A stretch of DNA of 64,000 bases from a virus, in the IMG/VR virus record IMGVR_UViG_3300049734_000263, positions 1 to 64,000 of that record. One strand, written 5' to 3'. This document shows positions 24,056 to 30,938 of the stretch, one piece after another. Below the pieces are notes generated by a model that saw only the letters and a program-made list of their open reading frames with translations, had not been told where the DNA came from and made no database searches. Made by a program: the position numbers and the translations under genes. The first letter of the stretch is position 1, and the number at the start of each line of letters is the position of its first letter.

Positions 24056-24811
24056 TTATTGAATCTTTAGCCTTGTCGCCGTGGCCTTCTCGCCGCTCAC
24101 GTGAGCATAAAGGGAAGTGGTAGAAATATTCGCGTGTCCTGCCCGATCTCGCAATTCGGCGACCGTCGGGCCGTCCTTCAACAATTGCGCCGCTTCAATG
24201 ATCGCCCGAAACCGCTCTTGTAGTTGGATGGCCATATCTGGCACCGTCGGCGCGCCAGGTGATAACTGTAGAGGTTTGCGCCATTTCGGGGACGGCCAGA
24301 AGTAGGCGTCGCGTGCCACGTCGTATGCCCGGATAGGCAGGTCGTTCCAGTAGGCGAGCGATTTAACGTAAGCAATGTCGAAATCGTCAAGGCGGAAAAA
24401 CTCGCCTGATATTCGTCGGTCACAAAATTTGTGATGGAGATGACATTCCACGCCTGAACAGCAAGGTGTTTCGAGAGCAAAGAAGGGAAGTGCGGGCATC
24501 TTTAGTTGGTTGGTGATCGCAGTCGCTCTTTGCTCTAGACTGGTGCGGGTTTTTCCAATCTTGACCAGATCACCACATTGCATCAAGTACACCATACCGG
24601 GCTTGCAGGTGTGCACAAGGCCTCTCCAGCACTCCCCTGCGTTGTAGGGTAGAAGGTTGGGAGACTCTTTAGGGCGCTGATCGGACTTCTGCGCGCGTGT
24701 AGCTCTGAAGAGAATATTGGTTACGCTTTCATAGTCGTCCACGTGAACATATGGCGCGATGCTTGAAATCAGTGCAAGAATGTCGGCTCGCTCGAAAAAT
24801 ATACTGCTCAA
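24056..24811 (-). CDS. GIY-YIG (T5orf172/MUG113) protein with a tyrosine-recombinase tail
   Basis: A 251-residue protein starting with TTG, overlapping the upstream stop (TTGA). Residues 70-150 contain GMVYLMQCGDLVKIGKTR, an R in EQRATA, and H/E residues in ECHLHHKF...GEFF: a GIY-YIG nuclease domain of the T5orf172/MUG113 type. The last 40 residues read LRDRAGHANISTTSLYAHVS, which is the His-x-x...Tyr end of a tyrosine recombinase. The protein therefore looks chimeric. It lies on the minus strand within a plus-strand early region. Confidence 0.65.
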   Translation of the reverse strand: MSSIFFERADILALISSIAPYVHVDDYESVTNILFRATRAQKSDQRPKESPNLLPYNAGECWRGLVHTCKPGMVYLMQCGDLVKIGKTRTSLEQRATAITNQLKMPALPFFALETPCCSGVECHLHHKFCDRRISGEFFRLDDFDIAYVKSLAYWNDLPIRAYDVARDAYFWPSPKWRKPLQLSPGAPTVPDMAIQLQERFRAIIEAAQLLKDGPTVAELRDRAGHANISTTSLYAHVSGEKATATRLKIQ

Positions 24812-25074
24812 TTTTTGCCGCCTTTCCGTGATTTTTTCACGAATTTCCCCTTCTTGTTGGTTTCGCGTGGCAAGGTCGGCCTTCTCCCGCTTTGCGCGCC
24901 TCTCAGTCGCGCCTCGCCGTAGAATCCGACTTTGCGGTATTCGTCAATTGTGAGAGTTCCGCCAACCTCGATTATCAGCGTCCACCCGCCATCGGGGCGC
25001 CGCACCAATTCAGCCGAAGTGAGGGCGCGCCTGACTTCTTCAATATCTGGTGTGATTTGTTCTTTATCTACCAT
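24808..25074 (-). CDS. small hypothetical protein, first gene of the minus-strand pair
   Basis: An 88-residue protein from ATG 25074, chosen because a promoter places the transcript start at about this base. The middle has a beta hairpin (GGWTLIIEVGGTLTIDEYRK) and the C-terminus is very basic. It is coupled to the GIY-YIG gene by a 4-base overlap. Confidence 0.55.
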   Translation of the reverse strand: MVDKEQITPDIEEVRRALTSAELVRRPDGGWTLIIEVGGTLTIDEYRKVGFYGEARLRGAQSGRRPTLPRETNKKGKFVKKSRKGGKN

Positions 25075-25081
25075 AGGGAAG

Positions 25082-25110
25082 AGGTTACCCCGCTCGACTC
25101 TCACTGTCAA
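25082..25110 (-). promoter_or_regulatory. strong minus-strand promoter, probably leaderless transcript
   Basis: On the minus strand TTGACA (25110-25105), a 17-base spacer and TAACCT (25087-25082) lie just 7 bases from ATG 25074. The transcript would start at or next to the initiation codon. Confidence 0.65.
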
Positions 25111-25191
25111 GACGTGAGTTCACATATATCAGGTGCGTCTGATAATGGTCGTTATGTAAACCGGCAAAAGGGAATTTGCTGGTTACAAAAG

Positions 25192-25246
25192 GCTTTATAG
25201 TCAACTGAAGGCATTCATTGATTTTGCTATCAGCGCGTGGTACGTT
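25192..25246 (+). promoter_or_regulatory. promoter with operator-like half-sites before the endolysin fragment
   Basis: CTTTATAGTCAACTG (25193-25207) resembles the dispersed operator motif, and TTTTGCTATCAG (25222-25233) resembles its inverted arm. TTGATT (25218-25223), a 17-base spacer and TACGTT (25241-25246) form a possible promoter reading toward the terminator at 25284. Confidence 0.45.
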
Positions 25247-25283
25247 ACGCCACGTCGAAAGTAGATTATTCGTATGGGTGCCT

Positions 25284-25317
25284 GGGCCGGATCGAAAGCG
25301 GTTCGGCCCTGCTTTTT
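25284..25317 (+). terminator. intrinsic terminator just upstream of the endolysin fragment
   Basis: GGGCCG (25284-25289) pairs with CGGCCC (25304-25309), with further pairs inside the loop, followed by T5. It ends 16 bases before the start codon at 25333. Confidence 0.65.
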
Positions 25318-25332
25318 ACTGCGATCACCGCT

Positions 25333-25692
25333 ATGACCCCAACCGAACACGCAATCACGAAGACCTTCAAACTCGACGACCCCGAGGCGTCCGGCGCCCA
25401 CTTTCAACACCTGGTTGATCTGTTGGCCGAGACCCTCGAACTCAACGCACCTTCAAAGGCCAACCTCGCGAAACTTCTCGAATTCTTCGCCAAGGACGCC
25501 GAGGCCTGGACCGACGGCCGTCACGCCGCCTACGCGCTCGCCACGGCTTACCACGAGACCGGCTTGCCGAAGGACGGCCAGCTCGTCCGCTTCGCCCCGG
25601 TGACCGAGTACGGCACGAAGCCCTACTTCAACAAGTACGAGCCAGTTCAATCCGTCCGACGTGTGCGGCAACGTGTAAAACTCAGATCGTGA
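25333..25692 (+). pseudogene. truncated endolysin (GH19/lysozyme-like N-terminal part)
   Basis: A 119-codon frame. AYALATAYHETGLPKDGQLV followed by PVTEYGTKPYFNKYEP is the N-terminal catalytic region of a phage chitinase/lysozyme-like endolysin, with the conserved HET Glu. A homologue would continue with a G..Y.GRG..QLT region for 80-100 more residues. Here homology stops after NKYEP, near base 25645, and the frame ends in an unrelated Arg-rich tail that is the antisense of an HNH gene fragment. It is probably inactive. Confidence 0.65.
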
Positions 25693-25752
25693 TTTCTCGA
25701 TCTGGCAACTTTTACAAAATTTGGTTGATGAGCTAGATTGCGGCTCGGCCAT
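25646..25752 (-). pseudogene. HNH endonuclease N-terminal remnant
   Basis: On the minus strand, ATG 25752 is preceded by GGAGG. The first 36 residues include KFCKSCQIEKSRSEFY and TSDGLN, the zinc-finger start typical of phage HNH endonucleases (C-x2-C...S-EFY...DGL). The expected second CxxC and HNH domain are missing; the frame runs on to 25453 as antisense of the endolysin. The gene was cut at the junction near 25645. Confidence 0.55.
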
Positions 25753-25788
25753 TGCGGTTCATCCTCCAACGATGAATGGTGATGGTTA

Positions 25789-25835
25789 GAGCCGTTGAGA
25801 CGCGCCAACGTCCCAACGGCTCGCACATTATACCA
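25789..25835 (-). promoter_or_regulatory. extended -10 promoter and leader hairpin of the HNH remnant
   Basis: On the minus strand TGGTATAAT (25835-25827) is an extended -10 element. The transcript leader then folds into a 9-bp stem, GAGCCGTTG (25789-25797) with CAACGGCTC (25814-25822), before the GGAGG and start codon at 25752. Confidence 0.5.
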
Positions 25836-26106
25836 CAACTGCAACGGCAGCTCCCCGCCCTGTCACTTCCTGTCACGGAAAAACTGTTGATCGATCGGCC
25901 GGCAGGTCCATGCTCGCTACGCAAAATATGTGGTAGGATGTCGCCACGGCGGATGGCTGAAACCCAACCGCCGTGACTTCCCATCAACCTCGCGAGCGTG
26001 CGCGAAGGCCGACAGGCGGCGATAGAAATACTTGACCATTTCACTATCGTCAAGCCTGCCACATATTTACCTTCCACCCGCTCGCCTTTTCCACGGAGGA
26101 AAGGCG
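25836..26106. other. non-coding stretch with hairpins
   Basis: No gene is evident. It contains CACGGCGG/CCGCCGTG (about 25943-25973), a possible terminator or RNA structure, and CTTGAC/GTCAAG (about 26030-26053). It probably holds the promoter or leader of the gene at 26107, which has GGAGGAAAGG before its ATG. Confidence 0.35.
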
Positions 26107-26868
26107 ATGTACTGGCGTAAATCGATCATCTACAGTTTCACCGTCCTTTTGCCTGCCCTGATGGTGGGCATCTCGAATTTCCATGTCTTCCCCGACGCGT
26201 CGCTGCTCGCGACACTGATGCTGGTCGTGACCGCGGGCGTCGCCGGCGTCTTCACCTACTTCTCAAGCGATGCGACCGCGAAGATCCGCCGCTACTGCAT
26301 CCTGGCCGACGTCGCCATTTGCGCGATCCTCTGCGTCAACCTCGGCGGCCACTGGATACTCGCGCGCGAGGTCTCGGCGGCCCGCCAAGGCGTCGTCGAG
26401 CGCCACGCCGAGGAGGACCGCGATCTTGAGCGCGAGAAGACAAAGACGGAGCTTGAAATCGCCCGCAAGAAGGCCGACGCCGAGCTTGCCGCCGAGAACG
26501 CGAAACTTCAGAACGCCGAGGCTCGACGTCTGGCCCGGTTACCGCGTAGCGAGCGGCGGAGCGTTATCGCGGTCGCCACGCCCGAACCGACGCAGGCGCA
26601 TGCGTCGGTCGTCGCGCCTATGGCCCTTGTTTCGCCCGGTGCCGCCGTCTCGACCCCGGTGGACTTAAAGCTCCGGCTTACGCCGGAAGATGTCCGGCAA
26701 AGTTGGTGGTGGTTTCTGACCGCGCTTGCTATAGCCGAGTGCGCCGCCTCTGTCCTTGCCGGCGTCATCCTTGCCGGCGTCTGGGAGTGGGATCGAAACA
26801 AGGACGGCATTCCTGACCATTTGCAGAAAGACCGGAAAGTTGTTTGGCCCAATGAAGTGGGAAAATAG
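26107..26868 (+). CDS. membrane protein with central coiled coil
   Basis: A 253-residue protein from ATG 26107 with a strong GGAGGAAAGG site. Three membrane segments lie at about 7-25, 31-50 and 65-85. Then comes a charged coiled coil (EEDRDLEREKTKTELEIARK, about 100-145), a Pro/Val linker, and a fourth membrane segment near 205-225. It resembles phage inner-membrane proteins of unknown role and might take part in lysis or exclusion. Confidence 0.6.
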   Translation: MYWRKSIIYSFTVLLPALMVGISNFHVFPDASLLATLMLVVTAGVAGVFTYFSSDATAKIRRYCILADVAICAILCVNLGGHWILAREVSAARQGVVERHAEEDRDLEREKTKTELEIARKKADAELAAENAKLQNAEARRLARLPRSERRSVIAVATPEPTQAHASVVAPMALVSPGAAVSTPVDLKLRLTPEDVRQSWWWFLTALAIAECAASVLAGVILAGVWEWDRNKDGIPDHLQKDRKVVWPNEVGK

Positions 26869-26894
26869 GCGCGCCGCCCGCGAGCGCCGAGCCG

Positions 26895-27566
26895 GTGGCG
26901 GAAGATTTGGAGGCGCAACTGCAGGAGGTTGACGATGAAACAAAAAGAGAAACCGAGACCGTTCCCGACCCGGTTCGCGCTCGTGGCGCTGACGCTGGTG
27001 ATAGCGTTGAGACCGTGACCCCTAAAAGACCTCGAGCCGTTAGTACTAAAACCGCGCCCTCTGAGGAGCCTAAAAAAGCCGAGGTCTTTAGTACTAAACC
27101 TGCGGAGGATTTTAGTACTAAAGAGCGGCCGACTTTTAGGGTGATTCGACCGGAGGGTTTTAGTACTAAAAATTCGCCCGAAATCATTTCGCAGCTATCA
27201 CTTATCAATAGCGACATCCGGACGTGGAAACGCCTGCAAACCGACAAGGTTCCGGCCCCCGAATTGCACGCTGTAAACCCATCTGGAAAGCGCAAAATCG
27301 GGCGCAAACTTAGGACCGGATACGAGATCCTCAGGCGGGCTTTTTGTGTGGACTGTGGCGGCGAGCGGCGCCTGACGGCGGGCTACCTCAGCGCCACTCA
27401 GATAATCGAATTGGAGCGAGAAACTTATGAAACGAAAGTTGGGATCATCAAGAACATCCTCCGCAAAAAACAACGAGACATTGACAGCAGGCTTCAGCAT
27501 CTACGATGTGCCGAGTGCGAATCTGGAGGCCAGGCACGAGGCATACACGCTCTTGAAGCATCCTGA
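26895..27566 (+). CDS. octapeptide-repeat protein with zinc-binding C-terminus
   Basis: A 223-residue protein with a GTG start; the first 40 residues are acidic. Residues about 41-95 are seven octapeptide units ending in (V/F)STK or variants. At the DNA level four of them contain the palindrome TTAGTACTAA. The C-terminal part has CVDCGG (about 151-155) and CAEC (about 207-210), a likely zinc-binding pair separated by a helix (IELERETYETKVGIIKNILR). No family recognised. Confidence 0.55.
   Translation: MAEDLEAQLQEVDDETKRETETVPDPVRARGADAGDSVETVTPKRPRAVSTKTAPSEEPKKAEVFSTKPAEDFSTKERPTFRVIRPEGFSTKNSPEIISQLSLINSDIRTWKRLQTDKVPAPELHAVNPSGKRKIGRKLRTGYEILRRAFCVDCGGERRLTAGYLSATQIIELERETYETKVGIIKNILRKKQRDIDSRLQHLRCAECESGGQARGIHALEAS
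27015..27170 (+). repeat. 24-bp periodic repeats with the palindrome TTTAGTACTAAA
   Basis: TTTAGTACTAAA occurs at 27087, 27111 and 27159, and GTTAGTACTAAA at 27039. Half-sites in the same register lie at 27015 (CCCTAAA), 27063 (CCTAAA) and 27135 (TTTAGG). All starts are multiples of 24 bp apart. The codons used (AGT ACT AAA) are unusual for this GC-rich sequence. Confidence 0.75.
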
Positions 27567-27708
27567 CGAGGCGGTTCGCGCCAGCGCGCAGCGGATCATT
27601 GATCAGTTGACGCTAGCGATCCGGGCCATGGGATGCGACGATGTCGGCGTCCTGCAGGTCGTGGATGGCGACGCGGATGTTCAACTCGACGCCAAACCGG
27701 CAGCCTAA
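27427..27708 (+). CDS. small hypothetical protein
   Basis: A 93-residue frame that overlaps the previous gene by 140 bases and extends beyond it. The second half (NLEARHEAYTLLKHPDEAVR to DQLTLAIRAMG) is helical and protein-like. The first 30 residues may not be real; a later start is possible. Confidence 0.45.
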   Translation: MKRKLGSSRTSSAKNNETLTAGFSIYDVPSANLEARHEAYTLLKHPDEAVRASAQRIIDQLTLAIRAMGCDDVGVLQVVDGDADVQLDAKPAA

Positions 27709-27776
27709 GCTCTTCCCTTCCCTAATGTAACGACCGCTGAGGGAGCAATCTTGGTTGCCCCCTCGTGTAGCTTTGG

Positions 27777-27794
27777 CTTATAGTAAAATATAAG
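27777..27794 (+). promoter_or_regulatory. putative operator, TTATAGTAAAATATAAG
   Basis: CTTATAGTAAAATATAAG is part of the dispersed motif family and is itself nearly symmetric (CTTATA...TATAAG). It lies 38 bases before the start at 27832, and a weak promoter (TTGGCT, 17 bases, TATTCA) overlaps it. Confidence 0.5.
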
Positions 27795-27831
27795 ATATTC
27801 ACACTTTTCTGAAAGGGGCAAATAGGAATTT

Positions 27832-28479
27832 ATGCACGACCCGATGAGCCAGGCGTTTGAAATCTACGGTCCTCGCGGATTGATTTCCAAGTGGCGGCGC
27901 AATCGCGCGATGGATCGCAAGGACGGCAGCTATGGCAAGATCAAATGGGTTGACCCGCTCGTTGTCATTTGGCACGTAGACCCGGAGACCGACGGCACGG
28001 ATGATTCCTGCGGCTTCACGCGGCCGAAACTCAGCGCGCGCGACAAGCTGATAATCGAAGACGCCATCAAGTGGGATCTGCAATTCCCCTATTTCACCTC
28101 GCCCACGGTGTCGGTCGGCTCCGTGATCGTGAACCCGAAGTACAAATTCTGGCAGTTGCCCCCAGGGGAAACGCTGGCGCTTGTCGCAGCTGCGTGGCAG
28201 CACATCGCATGGCATCGGGATGAGCGTCGCGGTACCCGAAATCTGACCGCGGCCGAGATCTCCGAGATCATCTCGCTCGCTACCTGTCCGACCGACAACC
28301 TGCGCTCGATTCTGGCCGACAACGAAATGAAGGCCGAGGGGCGAATGCGGCAATTCTTCCGCTGCGTGATGAGGGCTTATCTCTGGCATCACAGGCGCTG
28401 GTATCAGCATCCGCCACTGGGACATCCAGATCCCATTCCTACAAAAGCTGAAACGCAAACTCTTCTCGCGCTGCGCTGA
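27832..28479 (+). CDS. hypothetical phage protein, C-terminus in another frame
   Basis: A 215-residue protein with GAAAGGGG upstream. It is conserved-looking up to RCVMRAYLWHHRRWYQHP (about residue 195), after which the reading frame yields a short Pro-rich tail. The overlapping +1 frame continues with a zinc-ribbon sequence of the type I would expect at the end of this protein. Function unknown. Confidence 0.6.
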   Translation: MHDPMSQAFEIYGPRGLISKWRRNRAMDRKDGSYGKIKWVDPLVVIWHVDPETDGTDDSCGFTRPKLSARDKLIIEDAIKWDLQFPYFTSPTVSVGSVIVNPKYKFWQLPPGETLALVAAAWQHIAWHRDERRGTRNLTAAEISEIISLATCPTDNLRSILADNEMKAEGRMRQFFRCVMRAYLWHHRRWYQHPPLGHPDPIPTKAETQTLLALR

Positions 28480-28618
28480 ATGCGGCAAGGGATTTCCCTG
28501 GGGTTACGCGCCAGTTTCAGGTAATTGGAATGGTGAGGGGCCGCAGTGGTTTCGGAGCGAGCGGAGAGTGATGCATCACGAATGCTGGCCGCATTCGCCG
28601 GCCAAAGGCCAGCTTTGA
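28373..28618 (+). pseudogene. out-of-frame zinc-ribbon extension of the preceding gene
   Basis: An open frame without a start codon reads SIRHWDIQIPFLQKLKRKLF, then CAECGKGFPWGYAPV, WFRSER and HHEC before a stop at 28616. CxxC...HxxC would bind zinc. It appears to be the C-terminus of the 27832 protein, separated by a frameshift between about 28385 and 28420. Confidence 0.5.
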
Positions 28619-28670
28619 TTGACGGCGATGCTTACGAAATCGATCAGGTTACAGCGGGAGGGAGTGAAGA

Positions 28671-29066
28671 ATGAAGACATTATGGCTGTTATTGCTTCGC
28701 TGGCTTCAAAGGCAATGTTCTCACCCTGGCTACGCGGTGAAGGCCGACATTCTCGAAGGTGACTTTAAGGATGCTGGCGTTCAGTGGTGCGCTATCTGCG
28801 GGGCGTTTCGGCGCACTTGGTCGGATTTCAAATACGAGTGGCGCGAGCCTCGCCCTGATTGGCATACGCCCGGAGAGCGAAAACAAGCCATGACAGATTT
28901 CCGGGACGCACTGAAGAGAGAAGAGCGAATTAGTAGAGACGAGCGGATTGACAAGGTAGCCAACCGGTTCGCCTGGGCCGTCGCTTGGGGCGTCTTCGGG
29001 CCGCGCATCGTCGCCCTCGCTCTGATGGCCATAGGTTTCCTTGCCCTCGCAATTCTGGGTGATTGA
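28671..29066 (+). CDS. zinc-binding protein with C-terminal membrane anchor
   Basis: A 131-residue protein with GGGAGGGAG upstream. CSHPG (residues 16-20) and CAICG (40-44) form a zinc-binding pair common in phage accessory proteins. The last 25 residues are hydrophobic (IVALALMAIGFLALAILG), a membrane anchor. Overlaps the next gene. Confidence 0.6.
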   Translation: MKTLWLLLLRWLQRQCSHPGYAVKADILEGDFKDAGVQWCAICGAFRRTWSDFKYEWREPRPDWHTPGERKQAMTDFRDALKREERISRDERIDKVANRFAWAVAWGVFGPRIVALALMAIGFLALAILGD

Positions 29067-29530
29067 TGAGCGCTCAACTCATATTCCCAACAATAACCAC
29101 CGGCCATTGGTGGGAAGTCAAAGACGGCGATGATCGCGCGCGGCAGATCTTCGACCGCCATTACTCGCGCCGGCGCTACAAGGACGGGCGCAACCCTCTG
29201 CTCTTCGTCGGCCCGGGCGAGAAGATGGTTTTGCTCACGCCGGCATGTGACGCGGTCTTCATCTGGCGCAAGTTCATCAGCAATGACGGGCAGGCGGGAG
29301 TCAACTGCGCCGTGTTCCGCAATGAATCTCTGACCCTGTCGAGCGAGCTCATCGCAGAGGCCGCGGCGCTCGCCTGGCGACGCTGGCCAGGCGAGCGCCT
29401 GTACACATACGTGGACCCTCGCCGGATCAAGTCGTCGAATCCTGGCGCCTGTTTCAAGGCTGCGGGCTGGCGATGGTGCGGAGTGACGAAGGCGAAGAAG
29501 CTGGTCATCTTGGAAAAACATCCGGAGTAG
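29066..29530 (+). CDS. GNAT-like phage protein
   Basis: A 154-residue protein starting at a TGATG overlap. FDRHYSRRRY, FVGPGEKMVLL, FIWRKF, AVFRNE, YTYVDPRRIKSSNPGACFKA and GWRWCG are segments of a recurrent phage protein with an acetyltransferase-like (GNAT) layout. The acetyl-CoA binding loop is not clear, so enzyme activity is uncertain. Confidence 0.62.
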   Translation: MSAQLIFPTITTGHWWEVKDGDDRARQIFDRHYSRRRYKDGRNPLLFVGPGEKMVLLTPACDAVFIWRKFISNDGQAGVNCAVFRNESLTLSSELIAEAAALAWRRWPGERLYTYVDPRRIKSSNPGACFKAAGWRWCGVTKAKKLVILEKHPE

Positions 29531-29534
29531 AAAA

Positions 29535-30302
29535 ATGCGCTGGCGAACCCTCAACAAACGCCGAAATCGTAAACGCCATGGCCCCGCCCTGCCGAACCCC
29601 GCATTGAAGCGGATCGCGCTCTGTAACCGATTCGCGGCCACCTTGAGCGCAAGGGGGCTGGAGGTGAAAGTTGACGGCCATGCCTCGTGGTTCCGAACCG
29701 TCTTCTATCGCCTCAAAGACCGGCTGATGGATCGCTATGGCAAGCCGAAGGGGTACGCGCTTCAGGAATGGACCTCGCGCGCCTATGACGGATGGGACGA
29801 TGAGTATGGAACCAAGGACGGCGCGACTCACCGCCACATCCTCGAACGCGTGAAACTCGGGCCTCTGAGGCTTCACCGGCCGACCGGCCATTTCTCTTAC
29901 ACGAACGAAGTCAGCGAATACTACAAACACAGCGTCGGCTTTGACGCGCTTGCGGCCATCTGTGTCGAGAAGTTCAACGGCAAGAAACACATCACGCGCA
30001 ACATCCCGGCCGAACGTGAGGCGCTCGCCGCCCTCGCCTGGCTGATGCGGCGATATAAGGCTCTCTATGACTTGCCCGAGAAGCCGCAGTCGCGATTGCG
30101 CGTCGTCACCGGCAATCATTACGGCGATTACCTGAGCGCGCAGCATTGGCGAGAGAGGGAGGAGAGGGCAACGGCCGAGATCGAATGCAAGTGGTGTACG
30201 AAGAAGAAACTCGGCTCGGAGATGACCTGGTACGGCGGCCACGACATCTGCGTTGAGTGCTGCAAGAAGATCGCCCCGTCTGAATTGTCCGCGCCTTTTT
30301 AA
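29535..30302 (+). CDS. hypothetical protein with C-terminal zinc finger
   Basis: A 255-residue protein with a basic N-terminus (RWRTLNKRRNRKRHG) and a C-terminal zinc finger CKWC...CVECC (about residues 217-242). The middle part shows no family I recognise. It follows the GNAT-like gene by four bases and ends before a small zinc-ribbon gene. Confidence 0.58.
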   Translation: MRWRTLNKRRNRKRHGPALPNPALKRIALCNRFAATLSARGLEVKVDGHASWFRTVFYRLKDRLMDRYGKPKGYALQEWTSRAYDGWDDEYGTKDGATHRHILERVKLGPLRLHRPTGHFSYTNEVSEYYKHSVGFDALAAICVEKFNGKKHITRNIPAEREALAALAWLMRRYKALYDLPEKPQSRLRVVTGNHYGDYLSAQHWREREERATAEIECKWCTKKKLGSEMTWYGGHDICVECCKKIAPSELSAPF

Positions 30303-30320
30303 TTCACGAAGGAGGACTGA

Positions 30321-30503
30321 TTGCGTATTCGCAAGCAAACCTGCAAGCGAAAGACCAAGCACTCGACCGAGCGGGAAGCCTACGCCGCCCTGCACAAGCT
30401 GCGCCGTGATCCGGATTGCAATGATCCCCGTGCGCTGAATGTTTATCGCTGTGTCTGTGGTTATTTCCACGTGGGACATCGCCCTGCCCAAATGGTGAAA
30501 TAG
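30321..30503 (+). CDS. small zinc-ribbon protein
   Basis: A 60-residue protein with TTG start and a strong GAAGGAGGA site. CKRKTKH at the start and YRCVCGYFHVGH at the end are typical of a small phage zinc-ribbon protein that ends in a C-x-CG-x2-H-x2-H motif. Last gene before the lysis promoter. Confidence 0.65.
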   Translation: MRIRKQTCKRKTKHSTEREAYAALHKLRRDPDCNDPRALNVYRCVCGYFHVGHRPAQMVK

Positions 30504-30512
30504 TGTTCTTGC

Positions 30513-30530
30513 CTTATAGTAAAATATCAG
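30513..30530 (+). promoter_or_regulatory. putative operator, TTATAGTAAAATATCAG
   Basis: CTTATAGTAAAATATCAG is almost identical to the site at 27777. It lies about 16 bases before the -35 box of the lysis promoter, so a bound repressor could silence it. Confidence 0.5.
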
Positions 30531-30545
30531 ATTCTTACAGTTTGC

Positions 30546-30575
30546 TTGACACTTAAACCTTTTTACCCGTACTGT
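30546..30575 (+). promoter_or_regulatory. late/lysis promoter
   Basis: TTGACA (30546-30551), an 18-base spacer and TACTGT (30570-30575). It is followed 70 bases later by a terminator hairpin directly upstream of the holin-like gene, the arrangement of lambda pR'-tR'. Confidence 0.6.
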
Positions 30576-30644
30576 ATGGCCGACCGACTTCCGGTTTTTA
30601 TGCTCAGCGCGTTGAATCGAACTCCAGCGCGCAACAGGAGGCCG

Positions 30645-30684
30645 AAGCAGCCTGCCGGTTTTCGGACTGGCAGGCTGCTTTCAT
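30645..30684 (+). terminator. terminator-like hairpin before the holin-like gene
   Basis: AAGCAGCCTGCC (30645-30656) pairs perfectly with GGCAGGCTGCTT (30669-30680), followed by a short T-rich tail. The ribosome binding site CGGAGGG and ATG 30696 follow immediately. Confidence 0.6.
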
Positions 30685-30695
30685 TCGGAGGGCTT

Positions 30696-30938
30696 ATGAA
30701 CTTCCCGTCCTGGCTCAAGCGCCTAATCGCCGCATTCGTCGGCGGCGCCTTCAATTCGATGGCCGCGATCATAATTGACCCGGTCGCTTTCAATCTTAGT
30801 GGGCAATGGCGCAAGACGTTGGGCGTCGCGATCGCAGGCGGCGTGCTTGCCGTGTCTGGGTTTCTTCAGCGATTCCCCTCTCCACAGGATGGCGCAACTC
30901 CCTCCAATCCCAACCAATCCAACACGGAGATAAAATGA
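30696..30938 (+). CDS. holin-like membrane protein
   Basis: An 80-residue protein from ATG 30696 with CGGAGGG upstream. Two hydrophobic segments (about 8-27 and 41-58) separated by a short loop, and a polar C-terminal tail, match small class II-type holins in size and layout. The frame is open upstream to 30576, but that part covers the terminator. It is first in the cassette after the late promoter and overlaps the next gene by four bases. Similarity alone does not prove a holin. Confidence 0.5.
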   Translation: MNFPSWLKRLIAAFVGGAFNSMAAIIIDPVAFNLSGQWRKTLGVAIAGGVLAVSGFLQRFPSPQDGATPSNPNQSNTEIK

